Assembly (NCBI GenBank): GCA_002483105.1
Contig: DLHG01000009.1
Coordinates: forward strand, 1 to 64,000
DNA: 64,000 bases
Direction: 5' to 3'
DNA from: Bacteroidetes bacterium UBA7674
GTDB taxonomy: Bacteria; Bacteroidota; Bacteroidia; Chitinophagales; Chitinophagaceae
A program made the position numbers and the translations under genes. Positions within the stretch are counted from its first letter, which is position 1. Each line of letters starts with the position of its first letter. The notes beneath the pieces were generated by a model. The model ran no database searches and was not told the DNA's origin. It saw only the letters and a list, made by a program, of their open reading frames with translations. This document shows positions 25,558-34,291 of the stretch, one piece after another.

Positions 25558-26811
25558 CTATTCAGCAGGAGCTGCATTTATTGTTTCCAGGTAGCGGCTG
25601 AGGGTACGCACATTCTTCTCGTGGTTCTTTACGAAAGGATTGCTCATGTCCCAGACATATCCTGCGAGTACAGAACATATCTGCCCCATTATCTCAGGCG
25701 TGCGTTTCTCGGAGAAGAATATTTTGAACAGGGAGCCATCGTACCATGCATTCACATAGGTACGGAACACGTTCACTCCCTGCTGCATGTATTTCATGTA
25801 GTCTTCTTCCCAGTTTACTTCTTCACCTTTCAGCTCTTTTATTACCAGGTTGGCGGCAGTTTGTGCGGAAACAGAAGCCAGCGTTACACCCGAAGAGAAT
25901 ATCGGGTCGAGGAATTCAGTTACGTTACCTGTCAGCACGAAGCCTTTACCATAGAATTTGTCGGTAGTGGCGCTCCAGCTCTGCAGTGAGCGTGGCTCTC
26001 CCCATACCAGATCGCTTTCATCGAAGCGTTCTTTCAGCATTGGTTCAGCGGCTATCAGTTTACGGAATTGTTCATCAGGTGCTCCTGTAAAGTCATCGAA
26101 GAATTCAGGGTTGCCGACATACCCTACGGAAGTATTCCCGTTAGAGAAAGGAATTACCCATATCCATGTGGTGGGGTTGTGAACGATGGCTATGATACGG
26201 TTAGGCTCATAGGCCGCGTTGCGCTTAGGGTCAGTCAAGTGGCTGAACAAAGTTTTGCGCGGATATTGCGTAGAGGGCCTGTCCAGGCCAAAGAGGCGAG
26301 GGATCACACGGCCGTAACCGCTGCCATCTACAATGAATTTTGCTTTTATGGTTTGTTCGTTTCCATCAGCGGTTATAACTGTCGTAACAGAATGTCCTTT
26401 CTCATCTATTTCGATGGCAGTCACTTCAGTTTCATAACTGATGGCAACACCCATTTTTTCACATTCGTCAGCAAGGGTTTTATCGAAGTCAGCACGGGGA
26501 ACCTGCCATGTCCATTTCCAGCCGTCAGTATGTTGCTGGTTGAAATTAAAATCGCAGACCTTATCACCCATTACGAATTTAGCACCATCTTTCTGCTGAA
26601 AGCCTTTTGCTTTTACCGCGTCCAATAAGCCCGCTTCATCAAGTGCTTCCATGCAGCGGGGCAATAAGCTCTCCCCGATAACGAAACGGGGGAACAACAT
26701 CTTCTCAACGATCTGCACTTTGAGACCTGCTTTGTTGAGGATAGAAGCCGCAATAGAACCGGACGGTCCTGCGCCTATTACCAATACATCAACTTCATTA
26801 TTGATACTCAT
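25558..26811 (-). CDS. FAD-dependent oxidoreductase with flavin-halogenase signatures
   Basis: A 417-residue flavoprotein with an N-terminal GAGPSG dinucleotide fold at residues 13-18 and GESLLPR at 46-52. It carries the marks of flavin-dependent halogenases: WIWVIP at 216-221, which fits the WxWxIP motif; a lysine (Lys74) in FQQKDGAKF, where phenolic halogenases carry their conserved lysine; and FLDPIFSSGV near residue 310, like the FAD-binding segment of that group. Related proteins in flexirubin clusters are usually called only NAD(P)/FAD oxidoreductases. Since some flexirubins are chlorinated, halogenation of the aryl head group is a plausible role. Reductase or monooxygenase activity remains possible. 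Confidence 0.75.
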   Translation of the reverse strand: MSINNEVDVLVIGAGPSGSIAASILNKAGLKVQIVEKMLFPRFVIGESLLPRCMEALDEAGLLDAVKAKGFQQKDGAKFVMGDKVCDFNFNQQHTDGWKWTWQVPRADFDKTLADECEKMGVAISYETEVTAIEIDEKGHSVTTVITADGNEQTIKAKFIVDGSGYGRVIPRLFGLDRPSTQYPRKTLFSHLTDPKRNAAYEPNRIIAIVHNPTTWIWVIPFSNGNTSVGYVGNPEFFDDFTGAPDEQFRKLIAAEPMLKERFDESDLVWGEPRSLQSWSATTDKFYGKGFVLTGNVTEFLDPIFSSGVTLASVSAQTAANLVIKELKGEEVNWEEDYMKYMQQGVNVFRTYVNAWYDGSLFKIFFSEKRTPEIMGQICSVLAGYVWDMSNPFVKNHEKNVRTLSRYLETINAAPAE

Positions 26812-26854
26812 ACTTTGACTATATTAAAACGAAAAGGTGCGAAATTTTGTGCTC

Positions 26855-27949
26855 TTACTTTTTAACTAACTCCAGGATGGTGTGGCTTAGGCCAACATTA
26901 TCCGTTTGATTAACAACTGTGAAGCCTGCTTTGTTTACCAATTCCAGGAATACTTTGCTGTCATACATCTGGCTGTTGCCGTTGGCCATTGTGGTAAAAT
27001 AAAGCGAGGTCATTTGCAGGCTTAAAGCAGAAGCTTCAAAGCGCTGGCGGTCCCAGAAAGTTTCATTGATATATACTCTGCCACTATCAGGTAATGCGCG
27101 ATGGCATTTTTCCAGTATGGCTACTATCTCATCATCAGCGAAACAGTCGAGGAACTGGCTCATCCATATAATGTCGTAACCTTCAGGCAGGTTTGTTTGA
27201 GGGTCGAGCATGTTTCGCTCAAAGTATTTCACCCTGTCGCCATAGCCTGCTGCTTCCATATTCTTTTGCGCTACATTCAACTGTACCTGTAGGTCAACCA
27301 GGCCTAACTCTACCTGGCTGTTATAACCAAGGCAAGCCAAAGTAAACTTACCGGTGTTGGCGCCGATGTCCATGATCTTTTTAGGATTGTGGGAGAACAC
27401 CAACGGTAAAGCTTCAGGGAATGCATTGTCGGAATAATAGTGGTCAAAATTGAACCAGCTTTTATTGGCAGGTTCAGGAAGGATAGATAAGCCTTGATAG
27501 ATCGTATCCCATGGACCAAGGTGACGGAGTCCACGAGGCTTGCCATCTTCCAGTGATTGCTCGAGGTCTTGTGCGCCATCGTAGCATACATCGCGCATGA
27601 AATCGGTATTGATGCGGGACATCGGGTCGTTCAGGAAGAAGTGCCCTGTCTTTGCCAGGAAGAATTTGTCTTCTTTCCTGTACACCAGCCCTATTCCCAA
27701 GCCGGCTTCAAGCAATATCCTCACTGAATAGTGAGGCATATTTACTTTTGTTACAACGTCTTCCAGCGAAATACCATTTACACGGCTTTCTTCCACCACC
27801 TTCAATATGCCCTTATCGCGGAGCAATATGGAGGCCTGGAAGATATAAGGGGCAAACGCTATGAATTGTGCTTGTGAAATGGCATCTAAAGCAGATTTTT
27901 TGTCTGTTTCAAACAATGCCGGCTTCTTTACAACAGGGGTATCCGTCAT
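26855..27949 (-). CDS. SAM-dependent O-methyltransferase of the pigment cassette
   Basis: About 364 residues from the ATG at 27949 (MTDTPVVKK); the TTG 39 bases upstream gives an unlikely N-terminus. An N-terminal winged-helix dimerisation domain (about residues 25-110) precedes the class I methyltransferase fold with motif I MDIGANTGKFTLACLG. Acidic motif II (LGLVDLQ) and IIWMSQFLDCFADDE follow, as in the plant/bacterial OMT-2 group (acetylserotonin-like). It is the first gene of the five-gene minus-strand cassette and is separated from the flavoenzyme by 43 bases. A likely substrate is a phenolic ring hydroxyl of an aryl-polyene/flexirubin pigment; this is inferred from the neighbours. Confidence 0.85.
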   Translation of the reverse strand: MTDTPVVKKPALFETDKKSALDAISQAQFIAFAPYIFQASILLRDKGILKVVEESRVNGISLEDVVTKVNMPHYSVRILLEAGLGIGLVYRKEDKFFLAKTGHFFLNDPMSRINTDFMRDVCYDGAQDLEQSLEDGKPRGLRHLGPWDTIYQGLSILPEPANKSWFNFDHYYSDNAFPEALPLVFSHNPKKIMDIGANTGKFTLACLGYNSQVELGLVDLQVQLNVAQKNMEAAGYGDRVKYFERNMLDPQTNLPEGYDIIWMSQFLDCFADDEIVAILEKCHRALPDSGRVYINETFWDRQRFEASALSLQMTSLYFTTMANGNSQMYDSKVFLELVNKAGFTVVNQTDNVGLSHTILELVKK

Positions 27950-28120
27950 ATAATATATTAAAATGAATGGCTGTAAAAATACTAACAATAAATGTATTAG
28001 TTAGGTGAGAATGGTCATATTTCGGACCGCGCGGTCGTATGTAAATATTTGTTAAGAATAATGCAAATACTAAGCGCTTTGGGTACGGATTTATACTTTT
28101 ACGAACCACAATAACAAAAC

Positions 28121-28597
28121 ATGTACATATTCCGCAAATTCGTTCCCGTTTTCCTGTTTTTACTCACCTTGCCATTCCTATCTATGGCACAGGAAGATAA
28201 AATATACCTGCACAATGGCCAGACCATAGTAGGTAAGGTGCTGAGCGTAGAGGGAGAGAATGTAAACTTCGTGTATCTGAAAATGGAAAATGTGAAATGT
28301 GGTACGTATGCTATTGAGAAGATCGTTTACGTAGACGGGAAAACGACCATCATGAGTCCTAAGATCATCGTGACATCAAAAGACGACTGGGAGAAAGTAA
28401 GAATATTGCTTCCTAATGATGATATCTCGGGTTTGAAATACCAATCGTTTGTGGGTGATATCAGGAAGCCTGTTACCCCGGAAATGGTTGCTACCGATAA
28501 AGAAGCTGTGAAAAAGCTGAAACAAGAAGCCGCTGCAAAAGGTTTCCCTTTCGTGCAGGTTACTGCTAAGAAGAATATAGGGTTTACCTATAACTAG
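28121..28597 (+). CDS. Small secreted protein of unknown function
   Basis: A 158-residue exported product: signal peptide of about 23 residues ending FLSMAQ, then a compact beta-rich domain (DKIYLHNGQTIVGKVLSVEGENV; CGTYAIEKIVYVDGKTT) typical of small Bacteroidota periplasmic proteins that begin with an LxNGxxIxGKV strand pair. A Lys/Ala-rich helix is at the C-terminus. No catalytic residues stand out. It is divergent from the methyltransferase gene and convergent with the cytochrome c gene, with which it shares a CTAG overlap of stop codons. Confidence 0.65.
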   Translation: MYIFRKFVPVFLFLLTLPFLSMAQEDKIYLHNGQTIVGKVLSVEGENVNFVYLKMENVKCGTYAIEKIVYVDGKTTIMSPKIIVTSKDDWEKVRILLPNDDISGLKYQSFVGDIRKPVTPEMVATDKEAVKKLKQEAAAKGFPFVQVTAKKNIGFTYN

Positions 28598-28995
28598 TCT
28601 TCTCCACTACCAATATACTCCAGGATGTCTTTTATTTCGCCGTCGCTTAGATGGGGGAAGGCAGGCATTACCATATTGCTCCAATCTTTATAGAGCTTTT
28701 GCGCGTAAGGGTCGGTCTTGATGACTTCTTGTGAGTTCCTGATGTATGATGCCAACTTAGCTGTATCATTATTCCATCGCTGCATAGAACCTGCCAATGC
28801 CGGTCCGTTCTTGTCTTGCGCTATTGCATGGCACTGTATGCAATTGTTGATGAACACTTTTTTGCCCACCGAAACTTCTTTCTTGCCTTCAGTAGCTGCG
28901 CCTGTAGAATCAGAAGCCTCGTTGCTGCTGCCGCAAGAGCTGGCAAATAGTAGTGTCACTGCAAACAATAAATTTCTGCTCATTTCGTCTATCAT
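28594..28995 (-). CDS. Single-haem class I cytochrome c lipoprotein
   Basis: A 133-residue exported cytochrome c. The lipobox FASSC near residue 21 indicates membrane anchoring. A Ser/Thr/Glu linker is followed by the haem motif CIQCH, a distal methionine in NMVMPAFPHLSDGEIKDILEYI, and the usual c-type helices. It would carry electrons in the periplasm, for example to a terminal oxidase. The ATG at 28995 shares a base with the upstream stop (TAATG); a second ATG at 28983 is equally possible. The 3' end overlaps the convergent gene by four bases. No oxidase genes are nearby. Confidence 0.88.
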   Translation of the reverse strand: MIDEMSRNLLFAVTLLFASSCGSSNEASDSTGAATEGKKEVSVGKKVFINNCIQCHAIAQDKNGPALAGSMQRWNNDTAKLASYIRNSQEVIKTDPYAQKLYKDWSNMVMPAFPHLSDGEIKDILEYIGSGED

Positions 28996-29363
28996 TATTC
29001 GAGGTGTATCGATAACAAACCTTCTTTCTTCAATTCAAAACTCACGTTTTTCTTATCAAAATCGGACAGAGGCCCTTTTAATAAGATCACTTCCTTATTT
29101 CCTTCATGTGTTGTTATCTTATACTGGGTGGCGTTTTTAGATATTTTATCATTCACAATTTTCGCAGTTACTTTTACTTTGCCGGCAGGGAAAAAGCCGA
29201 ATTGGGTTTTGGTATTCCTCGTCAGCTTAACAGTATCTCCATTCTCATATCCCTTGTAATATAAGACCATAGCGACATCAGTATCCAGCCGCAGCATTTT
29301 AACGTCTTGGGCTGTGCTGCTGAAAGAGATGGCTAAAAGTAAAAGATAGAATAGTTGCTTCAT
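28995..29363 (-). CDS. Small secreted protein between lepB and cytochrome c
   Basis: About 122 residues from the ATG at 29363, the start that gives a proper signal peptide (MKQLFYLLLLAISFSSTAQ). The longer frame would overlap lepB by 80 bases. The mature part (about 100 residues) is beta-rich and lysine-rich, with no cysteine or known motif; a compact Ig-like or lipocalin-like domain is possible. The start lies two bases after the lepB stop, and the stop overlaps the cytochrome c start, so the three genes form an operon. Function unknown. Confidence 0.65.
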   Translation of the reverse strand: MKQLFYLLLLAISFSSTAQDVKMLRLDTDVAMVLYYKGYENGDTVKLTRNTKTQFGFFPAGKVKVTAKIVNDKISKNATQYKITTHEGNKEVILLKGPLSDFDKKNVSFELKKEGLLSIHLE

Positions 29364-29365
29364 TC

Positions 29366-30574
29366 TTAGTCTTCGAGTGAGTGAATACCGTGCAGCAACC
29401 TGCTCCAGCGCATGCCGTCCTTGCCATAGCTGAGCCAAACAAACCATGCCTTACCTACTACGTGGTTTTCCGGAACAAAGCCCCAGAAGCGGGAATCAAG
29501 CGAATTGTGCCTGTTGTCACCCATCATCCAGTAATAGTTCATTTTGAAAGTATAGCTGTTGGCCAAAGTGCCATTGATGAATATCTGCCCGTTGCGTTCT
29601 TCCAGCTTATTGCCTTCATACACACCTATCACCCTGCGGTAGATAGCGATAGTGGAGTCGTTGAGCTGAACAGTCGCGCCTTTCTTAGGAATGGTCAAAG
29701 GTCCGTAGTTGTCCTTGTTCCATTTGTAGTGTAGCGGATCAAAAGGGAAGACACTAGGGTCTGCTTCACCAGCTTTATCTATCATTGGTTCTATGTAGAT
29801 GCCCTGTATAGCTTTGAATGCAGCTATCTGGCTTTTCTGCAAGTGCGCTACATATTGTCCTGCCCTGTTCAATGAGATAATATCGTTGGCATTTGCATCC
29901 AGGTTTACATCATTCTCCAGCAAGAACTCTTCAGATAAGCCTGCACCCGGAGGCATCTGTATGATGTAACTGGTCTTCATGTGCGGATAATCCTGTGCCG
30001 GTGCATTACCGATCCATAATTTACCTTCTTTAATAGACACCACATCACCCGGAACGGCAACACAGCGTTTGATGTAGTTGTCAGTTTTGTCAACGGGGCG
30101 TACAATTATTTCATTACCGGAAAGTACCCTATCCCTACCTTCAACCCGGCAGGCGCTATAGTAGTCGCGTTCCGGCTGGCCTTTTATCACAGTATCACCA
30201 TGAGGGAAGTTGAATACTACCACATCATTGCGTTCTACATCACCAAAGCCCCACCAGCGGTGGTAGTCCCATTGCACAGATTTACTGTATGACTCGCTGC
30301 CAGTTATCGGCATAGTGTTGTGTACCAGTGGTACGGCTACCGGCGTCATAGGTACGCGGGGGCCATAAGCCATCTTGCTGACGAAGAGGTAGTCATTTAT
30401 CAGCAGGCTGCCTTCCATGGAGCCGGTAGGTATAGTATATGCTTCTACAAAGAAAGTACGGATGATGGTGGCAGCTATAATGGCAAAAACTGCCGCATCG
30501 AGCCACTCGCGCCAAACCGCTTTTTTCTTTTTGGGCTTTTCAGAGTCTTTCTTTTTCCAGAATGCTAATCGCAT
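29366..30574 (-). CDS. lepB: Signal peptidase I
   Basis: About 402 residues from the ATG at 30574 (MRLAFWKKK); a TTG 45 bases upstream is rejected. A basic N-terminus is followed by a membrane helix (about 25-40) and the serine/lysine peptidase core: catalytic Ser52 in PTGSMEG, Lys169 in YIKRCVAVPGD and box E GDNRHNSLDSR near residue 360. A large insertion between the lysine box and box E makes it longer than E. coli LepB (324), as is common in Bacteroidota. It removes Sec signal peptides, serving the many exported proteins encoded in this window. First gene of a three-gene operon with a small secreted protein and cytochrome c. Confidence 0.93.
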   Translation of the reverse strand: MRLAFWKKKDSEKPKKKKAVWREWLDAAVFAIIAATIIRTFFVEAYTIPTGSMEGSLLINDYLFVSKMAYGPRVPMTPVAVPLVHNTMPITGSESYSKSVQWDYHRWWGFGDVERNDVVVFNFPHGDTVIKGQPERDYYSACRVEGRDRVLSGNEIIVRPVDKTDNYIKRCVAVPGDVVSIKEGKLWIGNAPAQDYPHMKTSYIIQMPPGAGLSEEFLLENDVNLDANANDIISLNRAGQYVAHLQKSQIAAFKAIQGIYIEPMIDKAGEADPSVFPFDPLHYKWNKDNYGPLTIPKKGATVQLNDSTIAIYRRVIGVYEGNKLEERNGQIFINGTLANSYTFKMNYYWMMGDNRHNSLDSRFWGFVPENHVVGKAWFVWLSYGKDGMRWSRLLHGIHSLED

Positions 30575-30754
30575 GGTTGATTGATAAGTTGGTCGTAAAA
30601 GTAACAACTTCCAGCTCAATTTATTGTATTAGCTGCGCCGTATTAGTATTTTTTAACAAGAACGTCATTTGAATAAAACTGATATTCGTCACTTACCGAC
30701 AAAACCGCGGTACTCCCCGCTATTTTAATTATTTTGCTGGTCTAAATTTTTTCC

Positions 30755-32128
30755 ATGGCACGTTCAGTTACCATTCTTGGGGCAGGCTTAGTTGGCTCTT
30801 TATTGGCTATCATATTAAGGAAGCGCGGTTTTGATGTAACTATCTATGAGCGCCGCCCCGATATGCGTAGTGCAACTATAGCTGCCGGCCGCTCTATCAA
30901 CCTGGCAATGAGTGCCAGGGGATGGAAAGCATTGGAACTGGCAGGGCTGCGTGACGAGATGGAAAAGATCGCCATCCCAATGACCGGACGCTACCTGCAC
31001 CAGGCAGATGGAAGCGCTGCATTTCAGCAATATGGGAAGAACAATGAGGCGATCTACTCTGTAAGTCGCGGAGAGCTGAATAAGAAACTGATGAGCCTTG
31101 CGGAAGAACAAGGAGCAAAAATATATTTCGAACATCGCTGTACTAAAGTAGATGTGAATGCAAATGTGCTGCACTTTGAAACAGCTGACGGTGCACAAAA
31201 GAGCGTGCAGGCAGATCTGCTCTTTGGTGCAGACGGTGCGCACTCTGCTTTGCGCAGTAGTTATGCTACCCGCGACAGAGTGAATGCTTCACACTTCTAC
31301 CTGGAACATGGATATAAGGAGCTTTCTATTCCGCCGGATGCTACGGGTAGCGTGCAAATGGAAAAGCATGCGCTGCATATATGGCCGCGCAAGAACTTTA
31401 TGATGATAGCGTTGCCGAATACAGATGGGACATTTACCTGTACGCTGTTCCTGCCTTTTGAAGGTGAACCTTCGTTCGACAAGCTAAAGACAGAAGAAGA
31501 GGTGACGGCTTTCTTTAAAATGCAATTCCCTGATGCCGTGCCGATGATGCCAACATTGTTGGAAGATTTTTTCAGTAATCCTACTTCGTCACTTATCACT
31601 ACGCACATCACACCATGGCATTACCAGGACAAGAGCGCGCTGATAGGCGATGCGGCCCATGCTATCGTTCCGTTCTATGGGCAAGGCATGAACGCCGGTT
31701 TTGAAGATTGTACAGTGCTGGCAGCACTGATAGACAAGCATGGTAGTGACTGGAATACTATACTGAATGAGTATGACAACAGCCGCAAACCCAATGGTGA
31801 TGCCGTTGCTGACCTGGCGCTGAATAACTTTATAGAAATGCGTGATAAGGTTGCTGACCCGCAGTTCCTTGAGCGTAAGAAAATAGAGAAAGAACTGGGC
31901 AAACACTACCCGGAGCAATTTATCTCGGTGTATGAAATGGTGTCGTTCAGCCACATACCTTATAAGACAGCGCTTAGCTGCATACGTGCGCAGGATGAGC
32001 TGCTGGGCAAAATAATGGCTGAAGGAGACTTTGCAGAAAATACTAAAGAAGAAACATTTAATAATAAACTGGATAGCTGGATGAACAGCTATCACAATGC
32101 AGTACAACAGTTGGATTTTGGGACATAA
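30755..32128 (+). CDS. kmo: Kynurenine 3-monooxygenase
   Basis: A 457-residue FAD-dependent hydroxylase converting L-kynurenine to 3-hydroxykynurenine. It shows the N-terminal GAGLVGS dinucleotide fold, the GRSINLAMSARGW segment typical of KMO, the DG motif (LLFGADGAHS) and GDAAHAIVPFYGQGMNAGFEDC. The C-terminal helical region (about 380-457) fits the substrate-side domain, and length matches KMO (about 450-480). Bacterial KMO feeds 3-hydroxyanthranilate to NAD or quinolinate synthesis. No kynureninase, KynA/tryptophan dioxygenase or HAO gene is within the window. The downstream recJ start overlaps its last codons. Confidence 0.93.
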   Translation: MARSVTILGAGLVGSLLAIILRKRGFDVTIYERRPDMRSATIAAGRSINLAMSARGWKALELAGLRDEMEKIAIPMTGRYLHQADGSAAFQQYGKNNEAIYSVSRGELNKKLMSLAEEQGAKIYFEHRCTKVDVNANVLHFETADGAQKSVQADLLFGADGAHSALRSSYATRDRVNASHFYLEHGYKELSIPPDATGSVQMEKHALHIWPRKNFMMIALPNTDGTFTCTLFLPFEGEPSFDKLKTEEEVTAFFKMQFPDAVPMMPTLLEDFFSNPTSSLITTHITPWHYQDKSALIGDAAHAIVPFYGQGMNAGFEDCTVLAALIDKHGSDWNTILNEYDNSRKPNGDAVADLALNNFIEMRDKVADPQFLERKKIEKELGKHYPEQFISVYEMVSFSHIPYKTALSCIRAQDELLGKIMAEGDFAENTKEETFNNKLDSWMNSYHNAVQQLDFGT

Positions 32129-33842
32129 GATAGAGAAGCGTTGGACACTAAAGCCTGCAGACGAAAATAAAGTAAGCGCGCTCACAGAAGCCCTGAAGGT
32201 GCATCCTGCACTGTGCAGGTTGCTGGTGGCTCGTGGCATAAATGATTATGATACGGCGAAATATTTCTTTCGCCCTGAGCTAGCCCATTTACATGATCCC
32301 TTCCTGATGAAGGACATGCAGAAGGCAGTGGACAGGATATCGGAAGCAATAGAATGGCATGAACGCATAATGGTATATGGCGACTATGATGTAGATGGTA
32401 CTACATCTGTTGCAGTAGTATATTCCTTTTTGCGGAAGAATTATAAAGGAGAACTTGCCTATTATATTCCTCATCGTTACAGGGAAGGCTATGGCGTATC
32501 TAAACAAGGTATAGACCATGCCTATGCCAATGGATATACATTGCTGATAACATTGGACTGCGGCATTAAATCTGCAGAGTTGGTTGCTTATGCGCAATCA
32601 CTAGGCATAGACGTGATCATTTGTGATCACCACACCCCCGATGAAAACATTCCTCCTGCGAAAGCAATATTGAATCCTAAGCAAGTGGATTGCAAATATC
32701 CATTTAAAGAGCTGAGTGGTTGTGGTATCGGGTTTAAGCTGATATCGGCATTAGCTATACAATGGAAGCAGCCGATGGAAACTGCTTATCAATATCTTGA
32801 CCTTGTGGCTACCAGTATTGCTGCTGATCTTGTGCCTATAGACGGGGAGAACAGGATACTGGCTTATTATGGGCTAAAACAGGTAAACGAAGCACCATCA
32901 CTCTCTATAAAGACGCTGAAAGGCATGGCCAATTTTCAAAGACCTATGCATATAGCCGACCTGGTATTTGTGATAGGCCCCAGGGTTAATGCCGCGGGAA
33001 GAATGGATGATGCCCGCAAAGCCGTGGACCTTTTTATAGAAGAAGACGAAGAAAAAATATTGGCGTTGGCAGAGGCCTTGCAATCGGATAATACAGACAG
33101 GAAAGAAGTAGATAAAAATATTACTGAAGAGGCACTGGCACTGATACAAGGAGACCTTGCTATGGAAAGCCGTAAGTCAACCGTGTTGTACCAGTCGCAC
33201 TGGCATAAGGGAGTTGTGGGCATTGTAGCCTCCCGTCTGATAGACCATTATTACCGTCCCACCATAGTACTCACTCTTTCTAACGAGAAAGTAACGGGTT
33301 CTGCCCGTTCTGTATCAGGTTTCAATGTATATGAGGCGATACATGAGTGTCGTGATCTGCTGGAAAACTATGGCGGACACTTCTATGCGGCCGGTATGAC
33401 CATGGATCCTAAGAAAGTGGAGGAATTTACCGAGCGCTTTGAGGCCGTGGTTACCCGAACAATACCACCACACCTACTAATACCCGAGGTGGAAATAGAC
33501 GCAGAAATACAATTATCAGACATAAAGCAGGCATTTTTCAACATCCTGGCCCAGTTTGAACCATTTGGCCCGGATAATATGCGCCCTGTGTTTCTTAGCA
33601 GGGGCGTACAAGACTTTAAAGGCTACTCAAAAGTGGTAAAAGACCAGCATATCAAGTTCGTGGTTTGTCAGAAAGGCCAGGAAGATGTGATAGACGGCAT
33701 TGCCTTTAATATGGCCGATAAATTTCCGATACTGGAAAAAGGCCCGTTTGATATGGTCTATACCATAGATGAAAATGATTTCAATGGTTCTGTGAAGCTA
33801 CAGATAAGGGTGCTGGATATAAAGCCGTCTCAGAGCAGATAA
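32097..33842 (+). CDS. recJ: Single-stranded-DNA-specific exonuclease RecJ
   Basis: A 581-residue DHH-family nuclease that degrades single-stranded DNA 5' to 3' in recombination and mismatch repair. Motifs: DYDVDGTTS near residue 96, DCGIKSAE near 158, DHHTPDE near 177, then the DHHA1-side GPRVNAAGRMDDARKA and VVGIVASRL, and a C-terminal OB-type domain. Length matches bacterial RecJ. The ATG at 32097 overlaps kmo by 32 bases; a TTG at 32118 would shorten the N-terminus by seven residues and is also possible. Its 3' end is at a strong bidirectional terminator facing the histone-like gene. Confidence 0.94.
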   Translation: MQYNSWILGHKIEKRWTLKPADENKVSALTEALKVHPALCRLLVARGINDYDTAKYFFRPELAHLHDPFLMKDMQKAVDRISEAIEWHERIMVYGDYDVDGTTSVAVVYSFLRKNYKGELAYYIPHRYREGYGVSKQGIDHAYANGYTLLITLDCGIKSAELVAYAQSLGIDVIICDHHTPDENIPPAKAILNPKQVDCKYPFKELSGCGIGFKLISALAIQWKQPMETAYQYLDLVATSIAADLVPIDGENRILAYYGLKQVNEAPSLSIKTLKGMANFQRPMHIADLVFVIGPRVNAAGRMDDARKAVDLFIEEDEEKILALAEALQSDNTDRKEVDKNITEEALALIQGDLAMESRKSTVLYQSHWHKGVVGIVASRLIDHYYRPTIVLTLSNEKVTGSARSVSGFNVYEAIHECRDLLENYGGHFYAAGMTMDPKKVEEFTERFEAVVTRTIPPHLLIPEVEIDAEIQLSDIKQAFFNILAQFEPFGPDNMRPVFLSRGVQDFKGYSKVVKDQHIKFVVCQKGQEDVIDGIAFNMADKFPILEKGPFDMVYTIDENDFNGSVKLQIRVLDIKPSQSR

Positions 33843-33868
33843 AAATTTCCGGGAAAAGGATAAAAAAA

Positions 33869-33897
33869 GAAAAGGGCCGTATTAAACGGCCCTTTTC
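33869..33897. terminator. Bidirectional terminator between recJ and the histone-like gene
   Basis: A perfect 12-bp stem (GAAAAGGGCCGT / ACGGCCCTTTTC) with a five-base loop, with A/T-rich flanks serving both converging genes. Confidence 0.88.
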
Positions 33898-33913
33898 AAA
33901 GTTGCTAATTAGA

Positions 33914-34219
33914 TTACTTCTTTTTAGCAGCTTTCCTTTTAGCTGGAGCAGCATTCTTTTTAGGAGCTGCTTTCTTTGCTGCAGCTTTCTTAGGAGCTGC
34001 TTTTTTTGCTGCCTTCTTAGGGGCTGCTTTTTTAGCTGCTGCCTTTTTAGGAGCTGCTTTTTTTGCTGCCTTCTTAGGGGCTGCTTTTTTAGCTGCTGCC
34101 TTTTTAGGAGCTGCTTTTTTAGCTGCTTTTTTAGGAGCTGCTTTCTTTGCTGCGGCCTTCTTAGGGGCTGCTTTCTTTGCAGCTGCTTTTTTAGGAGCTG
34201 CTTTTTTAGCTGTTGCCAT
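33914..34219 (-). CDS. Histone H1-like Ala/Lys/Pro-repeat DNA-binding protein
   Basis: A 101-residue protein made almost entirely of KKAAPKKAA(A) repeats, with a short Arg/Lys end (APAKRKAAKKK). The composition is that of eukaryotic H1 tails and of bacterial H1-like proteins such as chlamydial Hc1/Hc2 and Bordetella BpH1, which bind DNA without sequence preference and condense the nucleoid. Similar short proteins are encoded in many Bacteroidota genomes. It lies 59 bases downstream of rpmA and could be read through from the ribosomal operon or transcribed alone. Open frames on the other strand and in other phases here are artefacts of the repeat. Confidence 0.82.
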   Translation of the reverse strand: MATAKKAAPKKAAAKKAAPKKAAAKKAAPKKAAKKAAPKKAAAKKAAPKKAAKKAAPKKAAAKKAAPKKAAKKAAPKKAAAKKAAPKKNAAPAKRKAAKKK

Positions 34220-34267
34220 AAACTGTGTGAATTTAAGGGTAAAAAAAAGACCTTATATAATGGCAAA

Positions 34268-34291
34268 CGCCGAGGGGGTTAGGCCTCGGCG
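34268..34291 (-). terminator. Possible terminator/attenuator after rpmA
   Basis: An 8-bp stem (CGCCGAGG / CCTCGGCG) overlaps the last rpmA codons. The minus-strand side lacks a continuous T run, so read-through into the histone-like gene is possible. Confidence 0.4.

Noticed and set aside
22633..27949. Describing this as a new biosynthetic system
   Set aside because: All five genes match parts of known flexirubin/aryl-polyene clusters; the orphan arrangement is noteworthy, but novelty needs the rest of the genome.
33781..34282. Cys/Ser-rich and Lys/Gln-rich open frames over the histone-like gene
   Set aside because: They arise from the codon repeat of the KKAAPKK array; only the frame 33914-34219 gives a known type of protein and a clean ATG start.
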